Positions 1 through 9,178 of a DNA stretch of 64,000 bases are shown in pieces. Every line of letters begins with the position of its first letter. Position 1 is the first letter of the stretch. The DNA comes from Brevundimonas bullata (GTDB lineage Bacteria; Pseudomonadota; Alphaproteobacteria; Caulobacterales; Caulobacteraceae). A model generated the notes under the pieces. It made no database searches and was not told the origin of the DNA. It worked only from the letters and a program-made list of their open reading frames with translations. The position numbers were made by a program, and so were the translations under genes. Where the stretch lies: positions 1 to 64,000 of the forward strand of contig NZ_QLLC01000017.1 of NCBI RefSeq assembly GCF_003350205.1, given 5' to 3'.

Positions 1-62
1 ACCGCCCCAAGCTAACAGCTGGGCCGTAATGCAACGGTTCCGCAAGGGGAGAAGGGATCAGA

Positions 63-383
63 TCAGTTCTTGGCCGGAACCCGCGTGTCCGTGGATGGGT
101 CTACCGCACCGGGGCGGCCTTCGGCGGCGGCTTCGGCCTGATTGCCTTCCAGCTTGTCGGCGACCTTGCCGGCGCCGTCCTCGACCGCCTGAGCCGCCTT
201 CATGGCGCCGGACTCGACGACTTCGCCCGTCTGGGCGGCGACATCGGCGGCCTTGTCGCCAGCGGCCTCGGCGTTGACCTCGGCCTTCTGTTGTTCGGCC
301 TGGGTGCAGGCGCTGGCGCCCAGGGCCAGGATGGAGGCGGCGGCGATGCCCAAGGTACGAGTGGAAAGCTTGCGGGTGCGCAT
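63..383 (-). CDS. Small Ala/Glu-rich putative lipoprotein
   Basis: A 106-residue protein with a basic N-terminus, a hydrophobic stretch and a Cys near residue 26 (context ASAC), which looks like an export signal with a loose lipobox. The mature part is Ala/Glu/Lys rich with no recognisable domain and probably forms a helix in the periplasm. A purine-rich GGGGGACA lies just before the ATG, which supports this start. I do not recognise a family, and no function can be assigned. Its only close neighbour is the DUF885 gene on the same strand. Confidence 0.6.
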   Translation of the reverse strand: MRTRKLSTRTLGIAAASILALGASACTQAEQQKAEVNAEAAGDKAADVAAQTGEVVESGAMKAAQAVEDGAGKVADKLEGNQAEAAAEGRPGAVDPSTDTRVPAKN

Positions 384-449
384 GGGATGTCCCCCTTCTT
401 GCGATAAACCTTGGCGGTAAACGCCGTCAGTCCCAGGGAGTTGCGTTTC

Positions 450-1733
450 CTAGTCCAGATCCACCGGCAGGGTCTGGCTGGCCAGCAGCCGCTCGGTCGT
501 GGCCCAGTGGTCCGGGCCCTGACCCTCGACCCAGGTCTGCACCATGTCGCGGCCCAGACCGTAGTTGATGATGTAGCTGCGATAGGTCTCGATGAAGCTG
601 AGGCGCTGGTTCGCGCGGTCGCGGGCGATCAGATTGTATTTCTGCAGCTGGTCCAGCGCCGTCTCGCGGTCGATGCGCCCGGCCAGATAGGTGTCGGCCA
701 CGGTGTATTCGGCCCGGCCCAGCTCGCGGGTCAGGGCCAGAAGCTGGGTCTGGGCCTCGGCCGTCGCCGGGTCCAGTCCGGCCAGGGGATAGAGGACGCG
801 CTTCTCGAAATCGGTGCGCTCATGGCCGGGGAAGGCCAGGTCGATGCCGTAGTTGGCGCTGCCCTCGGCGATGAAGGACATGGGGCTGAACAGGGGGTAG
901 ACGCTCATCTCGACCCAGCCCTTCTGTTTCACAAAGGTCTGTTCCAGCAGGGCGTTATAGACGTGGTGGCCGGGATAGCCCTCGTGGCAGCCCAGATCGA
1001 CGGCGCGGTCGATATAGATGGGCAGGTCGGTGTTCACCTGGATCAGGCTGAAGGCGTTCCCCTTGTACCAGTTGTAGCCCGACCACGGCTTGTCGTTGAC
1101 GAACTCCAGGGTGAAGGTCTCATGGGCGGGCAGGGTCATGCGCCGTTCGGTGCGCGCCTTGCACTCGTTGATGGCGGCCCGCATCACCGGCTCCAGCCGG
1201 TCCTTGGGAATGACGTAGCCGGCGCGGAACGCCGCGACCCGGTCCGCCAGCGGTCCCTCGCCAGGGACCAAGGCGTCGATGCGCGCCAGCACGGGTTCAT
1301 AGGACGACAGGGGCCGCAGTTCCGGCCGCACGCCGAATTGGGCCTCGGCCTCGTCGGCGAAGCTCATCTTCTCCCCGGCCAGCATCCGCAGGCGCGCCGA
1401 GGCCGCCGAGACATGGGCCGACAGATAGGCGCGGCGTTGCAGGCTTTCGGCGTCCAGGCCCGCCGTCGGCAGGGCGACTAGGCGACGGGACAGAGCGGCG
1501 GCGCCCTCGGCCAGCTGGGGCAGGGCGCGCGGGCTGGCCTTGGCCGCCTCGGCCCATTCGGCCGGGCCGTAATAGGCGTCGACATAGCCGGGCTCGCGCT
1601 CGCCGATCTCCAGCGTCAGGGCGACATAGTCGCGCGCCACGGCGTCCAGGCTGTCCGCCGCCGGTTGCGGCGCGGTGGCGCAGGCGGTCAGCAGGCTGGC
1701 GCCCATCAGGGCGGCGATCGTCATGTGGCGCAT
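450..1733 (-). CDS. DUF885-family putative metallopeptidase lipoprotein
   Basis: A 427-residue exported protein. Residues 1-18 form a lipoprotein signal ending LLTAC. The zinc-peptidase-like motif HEGYPGHH lies at about residues 250-257, followed by a downstream EGSANYG segment; both are typical of DUF885. The family is believed to be membrane-anchored or periplasmic peptidases of unknown substrate. The start has GGGAG six bases upstream. A second, longer DUF885 gene lies at 25056-26894. It is the last ordinary chromosomal gene before tRNA-Arg and the island. Confidence 0.8.
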   Translation of the reverse strand: MRHMTIAALMGASLLTACATAPQPAADSLDAVARDYVALTLEIGEREPGYVDAYYGPAEWAEAAKASPRALPQLAEGAAALSRRLVALPTAGLDAESLQRRAYLSAHVSAASARLRMLAGEKMSFADEAEAQFGVRPELRPLSSYEPVLARIDALVPGEGPLADRVAAFRAGYVIPKDRLEPVMRAAINECKARTERRMTLPAHETFTLEFVNDKPWSGYNWYKGNAFSLIQVNTDLPIYIDRAVDLGCHEGYPGHHVYNALLEQTFVKQKGWVEMSVYPLFSPMSFIAEGSANYGIDLAFPGHERTDFEKRVLYPLAGLDPATAEAQTQLLALTRELGRAEYTVADTYLAGRIDRETALDQLQKYNLIARDRANQRLSFIETYRSYIINYGLGRDMVQTWVEGQGPDHWATTERLLASQTLPVDLD

Positions 1734-1882
1734 GGAAACTCCCTCTCTCCGGGACCGACGCTAGGCGTTCGCGCACGCATCGCCAAGTCTGGCTCAAGAG
1801 AAGGCGTCGCCGCCGAGATTCAGGGATTGAGGCCGCCGAGCCCATGCTGTAAGCACCGCCGTCCGGCTCTTGAGCCGCAGAC

Positions 1883-1959
1883 GCACCCGTAGCTCAGCTG
1901 GATAGAGTGCTGCCCTCCGAAGGCAGAGGTCACAGGTTCGAATCCTGTCGGGTGCGCCA
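1883..1959 (+). tRNA. tRNA-Arg (CCG anticodon)
   Basis: A complete 77-base cloverleaf: acceptor GCACCCG pairs with CGGGTGC, the D arm is GCTC/GAGT, the anticodon stem CTGCC/GGCAG encloses loop CTCCGAA (anticodon CCG, reading CGG), the T arm is ACAGG/CCTGT with loop TTCGAAT, and CCA is encoded. Its 3' 30 bases are shared with the end of the serine recombinase reading frame on the other strand, as expected for a tRNA used as an integration site. Confidence 0.97.
1928..1959. other. Candidate attachment site (tRNA-Arg 3' end)
   Basis: The T arm and acceptor 3' half of tRNA-Arg form the junction between core DNA and the recombinase gene. Integrases commonly use tRNA 3' ends, and an integrase convergent with the tRNA is the usual arrangement. 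I found no second copy of this segment in the window, so the distal attachment site was not located; with serine integrases the shared core may be only a few bases. Confidence 0.5.
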
Positions 1960-3597
1960 CTTCGGTTTAAAACTGAGAACTCCGCCACTGGCGGCGTAAT
2001 CCCCACCACCACTGGACGCCAAGGCTCGCAGCAGCTCCGTGCGGGAGCCGATGATTCGCGCCTCGGTCTTGCTGATGACCTCCACTCGCTGGGTCAGGGC
2101 GCGGAGGTGATCCCGTCGATAGCCACTGGTCCGATCCCCCAGCTTGCGCCGCGCGGCGCTGGCGAACCGATTTAGGGCGTCCGGTGTGATCGTCGGCGCC
2201 AACCGATCCACGGATGCGCTGATCCGCTCAGCGTCCGCCCGAGCCTGATCCCGGATGCCCGAAAGTTCGCCCACGCGATCCTTCAGCGAGGCGTCGTCAG
2301 GCGCCAAGAGGCCGTTCTCAATGGCCTCATAGAGCCGATTGAGTTTGGCGTCGGCTTCGGTGGCGCGCTTGCGCATCTCCGCGATGTGGCTGCGTCGCTG
2401 GTCCGCCCACTCTTCTCGACGATCCAGAAGCTGTTCCATCAGCGCCGCGAGACGGCCCGGATCGAGCAATCGAGATTCGAGGTGATCGATGATGGCGTCA
2501 TCGAGTTTGTGCATCGGGACGGCGAGGCCCTTGCAGCCTGCCCCGCCCATGCGGGCCTTGGTCGAACAGGCGTAGTAGCGATACTGGCCGCCCGCCTGAC
2601 CCTTTCCAGTCCTCAGTGTCATGGCGCCGCCGCACGCGCCGCAGAAGCAGATGCCCGTGAGCAGGTTGGGACCGGTGGAGACGCGGGGCGGCGTCCACTT
2701 AGGGCTCCGGGACGTGAGACGTGCTCTGACGGCCTCGTGGTCCGCCTTCGACACTATGGCGGGCACGGCCATGATGGCGTGTTCCGACTCCGGCTTATGA
2801 GCCTTGGTTTTGTGGTCGCGAGTGTTGAACCGGTGCTCGCCCATGTAGGTCGTACGGGTCAGGATCTGATGGACGGCGCTGATGCCCCAACGCCCGCCGT
2901 CACGGGTGCGGACGTTTTGATCGTTAAGCCGCGTGGCGATTGTCTTCAGACCCATCGGCCCCTGGGCACCGTCACCGGTCAGCGCCCAGCGATAGATGGT
3001 GCGGACTGTTTCGGCCTGAAGGGGGTCGATCTCCAGCGTCTTCTTGATCTTCGCCCCGCGCTGCTCGGCAGCAACGATGCGGTAGCCGATGGGCGCACGC
3101 GCACCGTTCCAGAATCCCTGACGAGCATTCTCCTTCATGGCCCGCAGAGTGTGCTTGGCGTTTTCGCGCGACTGATACTCGTCGAAGAGCGTCATGATCT
3201 GGCGCATCATCACGCTCATGGGATCGTCGCCCAGCTCCTGGGTGATCGAGACCAGACGCACGCCGTTCTTCGCGAGCTTCCGGACGTAGAACTCGAACTG
3301 GAACTGATCGCGGAAGAACCGCGAGAAGCTGTGCACCACGATCACATCGAAGGCGGGCGGCTTGGTCAGCGCAGCCTCGATCATGGACTGGAACGAGGGG
3401 CGACGGTCGTCGGTGGCGGTGTTGCCCGGCTCGACATATTCCGCCGTCGCCTCCCACCCCTTGGTCTCGCAATAGGCTTCAAGCTGGCGGCGCTGGTCGG
3501 GGATCGACAGGTCGTTGACGGCTTGCCGCCCGGTCGAGACGCGTAGGTACAAGGCCGCTCGGGTCTGAACGCCTGGGGTAATGGTCGCACTGCTCAT
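1930..3597 (-). CDS. Large serine recombinase (integrase/resolvase family)
   Basis: A 555-residue site-specific recombinase. The N-terminal resolvase domain (about residues 10-160) carries the catalytic Ser21 in LRVSTGRQ and conserved arginines. A recombinase domain with GYR and GRWG motifs follows, then a zinc ribbon (CFCGACGG, later CSTKA and GCKG, about residues 310-350) and a coiled-coil region, the standard order in large serine integrases. AAAGGAG precedes the ATG. The last residues (RTRQDSNL) and the stop lie in the tRNA-Arg 3' end, so this C-terminus depends on the integrated state. It probably mobilises the adjacent island. The upstream 99-residue ORF is 12 bases away and likely co-transcribed. 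Confidence 0.93.
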   Translation of the reverse strand: MSSATITPGVQTRAALYLRVSTGRQAVNDLSIPDQRRQLEAYCETKGWEATAEYVEPGNTATDDRRPSFQSMIEAALTKPPAFDVIVVHSFSRFFRDQFQFEFYVRKLAKNGVRLVSITQELGDDPMSVMMRQIMTLFDEYQSRENAKHTLRAMKENARQGFWNGARAPIGYRIVAAEQRGAKIKKTLEIDPLQAETVRTIYRWALTGDGAQGPMGLKTIATRLNDQNVRTRDGGRWGISAVHQILTRTTYMGEHRFNTRDHKTKAHKPESEHAIMAVPAIVSKADHEAVRARLTSRSPKWTPPRVSTGPNLLTGICFCGACGGAMTLRTGKGQAGGQYRYYACSTKARMGGAGCKGLAVPMHKLDDAIIDHLESRLLDPGRLAALMEQLLDRREEWADQRRSHIAEMRKRATEADAKLNRLYEAIENGLLAPDDASLKDRVGELSGIRDQARADAERISASVDRLAPTITPDALNRFASAARRKLGDRTSGYRRDHLRALTQRVEVISKTEARIIGSRTELLRALASSGGGDYAASGGVLSFKPKWRTRQDSNL

Positions 3598-3609
3598 GTC
3601 CGGCTCCTT

Positions 3610-3909
3610 TCAGAGGCGCGGCCCCAGAACCTCGTCGAGCACCTCGCCAAGCCACGCCTCCACCGCCAGAAGCTCGGCCGGCGTGATCGGAAGATCATCA
3701 AGCCAGGTGTCGGTGACGCGGACGGCCGATTGTACGCCAACTGGCCGGACTTGCGGAGTCCGGCGGCGATGCGCCTCCGGTTCTGATGACGGCTGGACAT
3801 ACATGCCCGCCAAGCTGTTCGCTGTAGGACGACGCGCATACTCGTAACCTCTCCCTCGCAAATCTGCGGCCGCCGCTTTCTCGAAAAGCGGATCGATCCA
3901 TCGATCCAT
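3610..3909 (-). CDS. Hypothetical protein upstream of the recombinase
   Basis: A 99-residue ORF directly upstream of, and on the same strand as, the serine recombinase (12-base gap containing the recombinase RBS). The middle is low-complexity and polar; the C-terminus (from about residue 68) is an amphipathic helix-rich segment starting WLDDLPITPAE. GAGGG lies before the ATG. I do not recognise the family. Position suggests a recombination accessory or directionality protein, but that is inference only. Confidence 0.55.
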   Translation of the reverse strand: MDRWIDPLFEKAAAADLRGRGYEYARRPTANSLAGMYVQPSSEPEAHRRRTPQVRPVGVQSAVRVTDTWLDDLPITPAELLAVEAWLGEVLDEVLGPRL

Positions 3910-4088
3910 GCCGAGCCCTCAGCGGCGGCGGCTGACCGGGTCAACGCCTGCGGCGCCAGCCGCAGCCCGCAGGGCGCGGAGCGGGGTTGAAGCGGGCGGA
4001 CGGCGCTGCTCCCCACTCCGAAGATGAGGGTCGATAAGGCCAAGCTTGTCAGACAATGCCGGCGCAAAGCCTATCCTGCCCTAGACCC

Positions 4089-4343
4089 TCATTTGCGTTT
4101 CGGAGGACCACTACCGGCCGCCTCATCGACGGCGCGGGTCAGCCGGACAAGCGCCTCCGCCAGACGCGTTTCGGCGGCTCTCTTCTCGACGCCCAAGTGG
4201 TCGGCGATCTGTTCTAGCGGCATTCCAACGAAGCGATGGAGGACGAAGACATTCCGGCAGCGGCGAGGGAGGCGGCGGATTGCCCGAGCAAGAACCCGGC
4301 GCTCGTGCTCTTCGCCGTGGGACTCCGATGGCGGTAGGCTCAT
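4089..4343 (-). CDS. Sigma-70 region 4-like small regulator
   Basis: An 84-residue protein that is almost entirely a sigma region 4-type helix-turn-helix: RRLPRRCRNVFVLHRF, then LEQIADHLGVEKRAAETRLAEAL. Region 2 is absent, so it is not a complete sigma factor. It may bind DNA or act as a transcription accessory or anti-sigma-like decoy. Its ATG overlaps the TGA of the upstream HEPN-like gene (ATGA), indicating translational coupling. The basic tail GSGPPKRK is unremarkable. Confidence 0.7.
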   Translation of the reverse strand: MSLPPSESHGEEHERRVLARAIRRLPRRCRNVFVLHRFVGMPLEQIADHLGVEKRAAETRLAEALVRLTRAVDEAAGSGPPKRK

Positions 4344-4810
4344 TGATCGGTCCCGCCCCCAATGCCTATCGCGGCCTCGACCGCGCTGAGAAGGTCGCAG
4401 ATGGCTTGATCGGCGATTTCGGGTGGAAGCGGGAGCTTTGGCTTTATGCCGGTACGCAGGGCCCCTGAGCTATAAAGTGGGCCGAGCACCGCAGCGAGTT
4501 TGCCAACGCCGTCAGGGACGCCCTCAAATCTCAGCATTCTGACGCAGCGGAGCGCCTTGCTCAGATCGTGCCGGAGCCAGACGCGTGTCCAGTCGTCAGA
4601 GAAGCCGCGATGCAGGAGATAGGCTTTGAGGCCAAGCTCAATAGCGATGGCGGAGTGATAGGCCGACTGGGCGCCTACGCGGTCATCGTCTGTCCAAGCC
4701 ATCGCGTGGAAGCCTCGGGCGTTACGGGCGAAGGCGATAGCCAGTCGGCGCTGTGGCGGACGCCGCCGCCACCGTCGTGACCGGAGTAAGACACGCTGAG
4801 GGGTTGGCAT
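4340..4810 (-). CDS. HEPN-like domain protein
   Basis: A 156-residue protein starting at the ATG with GGAGGT seven bases upstream; the frame stays open to 4894 but lacks an RBS there. After a basic N-terminus it has a helical segment SAYHSAIAIELGLKAYLL and then RHDLSKAL, resembling the small-helix HEPN fold (A..E..LKA.L, then HDL). The canonical RNase motif R-x4-6-H is not obvious, so it could be a non-catalytic HEPN. It is translationally coupled to the sigma-4-like gene and divergent from an XRE regulator. HEPN proteins are often toxins or RNA-targeting defence proteins; the assignment here is by pattern only. Confidence 0.55.
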   Translation of the reverse strand: MPTPQRVLLRSRRWRRRPPQRRLAIAFARNARGFHAMAWTDDDRVGAQSAYHSAIAIELGLKAYLLHRGFSDDWTRVWLRHDLSKALRCVRMLRFEGVPDGVGKLAAVLGPLYSSGALRTGIKPKLPLPPEIADQAICDLLSAVEAAIGIGGGTDQ

Positions 4811-4940
4811 GCGCAGACCTCCGTAGCGACGGCGCGGCATGCAGCCGGACGGTGTCGGCTGGCGTTTCGGCACAAGGTGCGTGAAGATGATCACACCGAC
4901 CCGACTAAGTCAACACGGTGTACTCATAAAGGAGCACGTC

Positions 4941-5210
4941 GTGCCGACTATCACACCTTTGCAAGTCAAGCTGGCCCGAACCGCGGTAGGACTCGGAGTT
5001 AGAGAACTCGCTGAATCGGCTGGCGTCGCCCCGTCCACAATCCAGCGTTTCGAATCCGGGCGAGGGGACATGCAGTCTCGCACGTTAGACAAGGTGCAGA
5101 GGTGCCTTGAAGCCTCTGGCGTGATCTTCATTCCGGCTGATTCAACGGGCGGGCCAGGCGTTCGATTGAGGGCTCATACGGAGCGGAGTGCTCCAACGGA
5201 AGCACCCTAG
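4941..5210 (+). CDS. XRE-family helix-turn-helix regulator
   Basis: An 89-residue protein starting at GTG, chosen because AAAGGAG lies just upstream; the frame is open back to 4839 without an RBS. An HTH_3 domain spans about residues 5-60: QVKLARTAVGLGVRELAESAGVAPSTIQRFESG. The C-terminus (GVIFIPAD) resembles small phage or island regulators. It is transcribed divergently from the HEPN-like/sigma-4 pair across a 130-base gap and upstream of ietA. It probably regulates one or both. The 268 bases from here to ietA hold no gene; an AT-rich run at 5283-5316 may contain a promoter. Confidence 0.85.
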   Translation: MPTITPLQVKLARTAVGLGVRELAESAGVAPSTIQRFESGRGDMQSRTLDKVQRCLEASGVIFIPADSTGGPGVRLRAHTERSAPTEAP

Positions 5211-5478
5211 AGAAGGCGCAGCGATCGGCACAGCTCACGCCGAGGCGGCATTATGCCAAACGTCCACGGGAACATCCCAGTGACATTACTCTAACAATGT
5301 TGCTAATTTGTTCTCACCGCTATTGGCGAGGGTTTGCGAAGATTCTTATCGCGAGGTCCGACTTCCGCCGCGACGAGGACGCAAGAAGTGCTAAGCGGGC
5401 TGCCGGAGCGCTCGCCCGAAACGGGAAGACTTGGTTAAATCCCGAGTCGGTAGGATCAACGGGAGGGAGGAAAGGCGC

Positions 5479-6471
5479 ATGTCGGTTCAACACATCCTCG
5501 ACCTTCTCGATTCCCACGCCGCCGGGGATGAGGAACGGCTGTTATCGGTCGCCCTAGCCGCCGCCGCCGCGGAGGCCAGGGCGGGCCGTCCCCAGGACGC
5601 CGCTGCCCTGAAGGAGGCCGTCCAAGCTCTCCGCTCCGCCACTCCGAAGGCCGGCGCGACCGCCGCCCCCATTCCCCTGGCCCGCCCCCGGGGCGAGCTG
5701 CAGTCGCTGATCATCAGCAGCTATCCGCGCACCACCCTGGCCAGTATGGTCCTTTCGTCCGAGATGGAGGCCCGGCTCCAGCGTCTCGTGAGACAGCAGC
5801 GGGAGCGCGCCGCCCTGCGCGACCATGGCCAGCGCCCGTCCACACATCTGCTGCTGATCGGCCCGCCCGGTACCGGCAAGACGATGACCTCGGCCGCCTT
5901 GGCCGGGGAGCTGAAGCTCCCTCTATTCACCGTGAAGCTGGAGGCCGTCTTCAGTCGCTACATGGGCGAGACTGCTGCCAAGATCCGACTGATCTTCGAC
6001 CAGGCCGCGCAGACCCGGGGCGTCTATCTGCTCGACGAGTTCGACGCCATCGGAGCCCGCCGCGGCGATCCCAATGACGTCGGCGAGATGCGCCGGGTGC
6101 TGAACTCGGTGTTGGCCTTCATGGAAGAGCCCAATCAGACCGACAGCGTCATAATTGCCGCGACCAACCATGTCGAAATCCTCGACCGGGCCTTGGCGCG
6201 GCGGTTCGACGAGGTGGTCGAATACGGCCTGCCGAGCGTCGCTGAGGCCAAGACCCTGCTCTCGACCCGGCTGAAGAAGTTCAAGCTCGACGCCCGGGCG
6301 CTCAAGGCGCTTGCGCCCGACCTCGAAGGCCTCAGCCAGGCCGACGTCGTCCTGGCCGCCGACGCCGCGGTGAAGGACGCCATCCTCGACGGCCAAAGCA
6401 AGGTGTCGCTCGATCTGGTGCGCACGGTGCTGCAGGAGCGCCGCGCGGTCAGCGCTCGCTTCCATTCCTAG
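5479..6471 (+). CDS. ietA: AAA+ ATPase, IetA-type
   Basis: A 330-residue AAA+ ATPase. ATG 5479 is chosen for its GGGAGGGAGGAAAGG RBS; the frame opens at 5431. A helical N-terminal region (about 1-90) is followed by Walker A GPPGTGKT (128-135), Walker B VYLLDEFD (182-189), sensor AATN (227-230) and an Arg-finger-like RALARRFD. It lies 56 bases upstream of a subtilisin-like protease. This ATPase-protease pair matches ietA/ietS, first described as a toxin-antitoxin stability module on Agrobacterium pTiC58 (IetA as antitoxin) and later reported as an antiphage system. Here it sits in a defence-like island, so defence or island maintenance are both plausible. Confidence 0.88.
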   Translation: MSVQHILDLLDSHAAGDEERLLSVALAAAAAEARAGRPQDAAALKEAVQALRSATPKAGATAAPIPLARPRGELQSLIISSYPRTTLASMVLSSEMEARLQRLVRQQRERAALRDHGQRPSTHLLLIGPPGTGKTMTSAALAGELKLPLFTVKLEAVFSRYMGETAAKIRLIFDQAAQTRGVYLLDEFDAIGARRGDPNDVGEMRRVLNSVLAFMEEPNQTDSVIIAATNHVEILDRALARRFDEVVEYGLPSVAEAKTLLSTRLKKFKLDARALKALAPDLEGLSQADVVLAADAAVKDAILDGQSKVSLDLVRTVLQERRAVSARFHS

Positions 6472-6527
6472 ATTGCGCAATCGATGCAACCGGTGATGAT
6501 CAACGAATCATCACCGCCGGAAAGCCG

Positions 6528-9095
6528 ATGGCTCTCGAAGACTTCAGCCGCCACACCCTGGCCCATCTGACGATCGACGCCTTTCGCGAGGCGGGTCCCT
6601 ACACCTATCCTGCGCGCCGCCAGACGCGCACGCCTCAGCGCGACGACTATTTCGCGCACGGCCGGCAGTTGCTGGGCCAACTGGCGGCCGCCTTGCCCGC
6701 CCTGCCGGTCCAAGGTGCCGATCCCCGCCTCGTGCTGGATGGATTACGACCGGGCGCTATCGTCTCGGTGGAGACCCGCGCGCCCCAGTCCGATCGTCAG
6801 GGCCCGGCCAAGGTCCCGGCCACCTTCGAGCTTCCGGCCCAGGACCTTATCGTCCTGCGCACCAGTCGACGCGATGACCGATCCGAAGTGGCTGTCGTCT
6901 TCGTGCCCGACGCCGCCCGCCCGGCCCTGCAGCAGAGGATCACCGCCTATGGCGCCCGGGAGCTCGGTAACCGCGAACGGCCGTATGTGGATCAGTTCGA
7001 GCGGATCGAGACCTTCGCCGCCGCCAGCGCGGAGGACCTGTTTGCGGGCGATCACGACTCGAACGACCCGCAGCCTCACTGGTGGGAGTTGTGGGTGCGC
7101 GAGGGCAAGGCCGAAGGTGTGCGCGTGCAGGCGCGCGCCGCCGGGTTCGAGGTTCATGCGGACACCCTGATCTTTCCCGACGTCGAGGTGGCCTTTGTCC
7201 ATGCCGCCGCAGCCACCCTGCGCGGCCTGCTCAACCGCATGCCCGGAGCCGTCGCCGAGGTCCGGAGGTCGGTCGGCACGATCGAGCCCTTCTTGACCTT
7301 GGCGACCAACGCTGTGAACCAGCACGACTTCGTGGCCGAGTTCGGCGGGCGCATCCGGGCTCCGGCGCCGGACGCGCCAGCCATCTGCATTCTCGACACC
7401 GGCGTCTCCGCCGCCCATCCGCTGGTGGCGCCTGGCCTGGCCCACGCCACGACGATCAACGCGGACTGGGGAACGGACGACCACGCCGACGACACGGGGC
7501 ACGGGACCGGCCTGGCGAGCCTGGCCCTGTTCGGCGATCTGGAGGCACCGCTGAACGATCTGCGCGTGGTCCAGCTCGGCCATGCGGTCGAATCCGTCAA
7601 ACTCCTCGCCCCGCGGGGGGCGGTGCAGACCGATGTCCACAGCTATGGCGCGGTGACCCAGTCCGCCATTTCCGTGATCGAGATCGACCGGCCCGGGATC
7701 GAGCGGTCCTTCTGCCTGGCGTCCTCCACCGCGCGACACCCGCCGACCCGTCCTTCCAGCTGGAGCGGCGCGATCGACCAGGCCGCCGCCGGCGCGATGA
7801 GCGGCGAGCGCGCACGGGGCATGGCCGCCGCCCAGACCCCCAAACGGCTGATGCTGGTCGCCGCCGGCAACGTCATCGGCGGATCGCTGGAGGAGATCGA
7901 GGCCGGTGCCCGCATCGAGGATCCGGCCCAGGCCTGGAACGCTCTGACCGTGGGCGGGGTGACCGCCAAGACGACCGTCGAGCCTGGAGCCGCACGGCTG
8001 CGTCCGGTCGCGGCGGCCAATACGGTCAGCCCCTACAGCGCCGACACAGTGGGCTTGCCGACCGACCTGCTGCCGATGAAGCCGGAGGTGATGTTCGAAG
8101 CTGGCAACATGACCGTGGATGCGGCGAACTGGTGCGACCTGCATCCGGCCTTGTCCCTGCTGGCCGCCGGCCGGGATGTAGAGAGCGAACCTCTATCCTC
8201 CTTCTGGGCCACGAGCGCGGCCGTCGCGGTCGGCGGGCATTTCCTGGGTCGGCTGAAGGCCGAGCTGCCCGGTCTGTGGCCGGAGACCTATCGGGCGTTG
8301 ATGGTGCACAGCGCCCGCTGGCCCGAGCCCATTCGTCGGCAGCTCATCGGCACGGGGGCCAGCTGGCGGACGCGGCTGAGCAAGGCCGATATCCAGCGAC
8401 TGCTGCGCCGGGTCGGTTATGGCGTCCCGGATCTCGACATCGCGACGCGGTCGGCCCGCAATGATCTGACGCTCCTGGCCCAGGCCGAAATCCAGCCATA
8501 TGCGGCCGGAGCCAACGATCAGGGGGCGGTCTTCAACGAGGTGCATTTCTACGACCTGCCTTGGCCGGTCGAGGCCCTACGCGCCCTCGGGGACCAGCCG
8601 GTGACGATGCGGGTCACCCTCTCGTACTTCATCGAACCCAATCTGAGCGGCAAGGCGGCCACCCGTCCCGAAACCTACCGTTCCTACGGCTTGCGGTTTG
8701 CACTGAAGAAGCGAACCGAGACGGATCTTGAGTTCAAAGGACGGCTCAGCCGTCTGCAGAACGAGGCACAGGTGGCCGCGCTAGAGGCCGGCGACGAAGA
8801 CGCGGACGCTCAAGGCGAGCGGTCTTTCTGGCTGCTGGGGCCCAAGGCGGTTCAGGCCGGATCCCTGCACTGCGACCTCTGGCGCGGCAAAGCGTCCGAT
8901 CTGGTCAACCACGACCTGATCGCGGTTCATCCCGTGGGCGGCTGGTGGAAGTCGCACCTCGGCCAGCGGCGGCGCAGCGACCGGGGGCGTTACGCCCTGG
9001 CCCTGTCCATCTCGGCCCCGTCGTCGGAGGTCGATCTCTACAGTGAGTCCCAGGCCCTGGTGATCGACAAGGACATCGAGATCCTGCTCGGCTGA
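6528..9095 (+). CDS. ietS: Subtilisin-like serine protease, IetS-type
   Basis: An 855-residue S8-family peptidase. A long N-terminal region (about 1-280) of unknown fold precedes the catalytic core: Asp290 in ILDTGVS, His325 in GHGTG, oxyanion Asn448 in VAAGN and Ser563 in ATSAAVA, where the usual GTSMA reads ATSAA. A large C-terminal region (about 600-855) follows. There is no signal peptide, so the protease is cytoplasmic. It is preceded by GGAAAG and probably forms one operon with ietA. In the described IetAS pair this is the toxic partner, presumably controlled by the ATPase; its substrate is unknown. Confidence 0.87.
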   Translation: MALEDFSRHTLAHLTIDAFREAGPYTYPARRQTRTPQRDDYFAHGRQLLGQLAAALPALPVQGADPRLVLDGLRPGAIVSVETRAPQSDRQGPAKVPATFELPAQDLIVLRTSRRDDRSEVAVVFVPDAARPALQQRITAYGARELGNRERPYVDQFERIETFAAASAEDLFAGDHDSNDPQPHWWELWVREGKAEGVRVQARAAGFEVHADTLIFPDVEVAFVHAAAATLRGLLNRMPGAVAEVRRSVGTIEPFLTLATNAVNQHDFVAEFGGRIRAPAPDAPAICILDTGVSAAHPLVAPGLAHATTINADWGTDDHADDTGHGTGLASLALFGDLEAPLNDLRVVQLGHAVESVKLLAPRGAVQTDVHSYGAVTQSAISVIEIDRPGIERSFCLASSTARHPPTRPSSWSGAIDQAAAGAMSGERARGMAAAQTPKRLMLVAAGNVIGGSLEEIEAGARIEDPAQAWNALTVGGVTAKTTVEPGAARLRPVAAANTVSPYSADTVGLPTDLLPMKPEVMFEAGNMTVDAANWCDLHPALSLLAAGRDVESEPLSSFWATSAAVAVGGHFLGRLKAELPGLWPETYRALMVHSARWPEPIRRQLIGTGASWRTRLSKADIQRLLRRVGYGVPDLDIATRSARNDLTLLAQAEIQPYAAGANDQGAVFNEVHFYDLPWPVEALRALGDQPVTMRVTLSYFIEPNLSGKAATRPETYRSYGLRFALKKRTETDLEFKGRLSRLQNEAQVAALEAGDEDADAQGERSFWLLGPKAVQAGSLHCDLWRGKASDLVNHDLIAVHPVGGWWKSHLGQRRRSDRGRYALALSISAPSSEVDLYSESQALVIDKDIEILLG

Positions 9096-9178
9096 GATCG
9101 AACGCCGCGGCTCAGGCCGGGGGCGCATCCGCTCGGCGACGTTGATTTGTCCTCCTCGACGAACCCGTAAGCCCCTGC

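Noticed and set aside
411..1481. Long plus-strand open frame over the first DUF885 gene
   Set aside because: Antisense shadow in GC-rich DNA; the minus-strand frame has a signal peptide and family motifs.
1794..2012. Minus-strand ORF reading [17 protein letters not shown]
   Set aside because: This is the well-known false translation of a tRNA-Arg gene.
2386..3546. Plus-strand open frame over the recombinase
   Set aside because: Antisense shadow; the other strand has all serine recombinase motifs.
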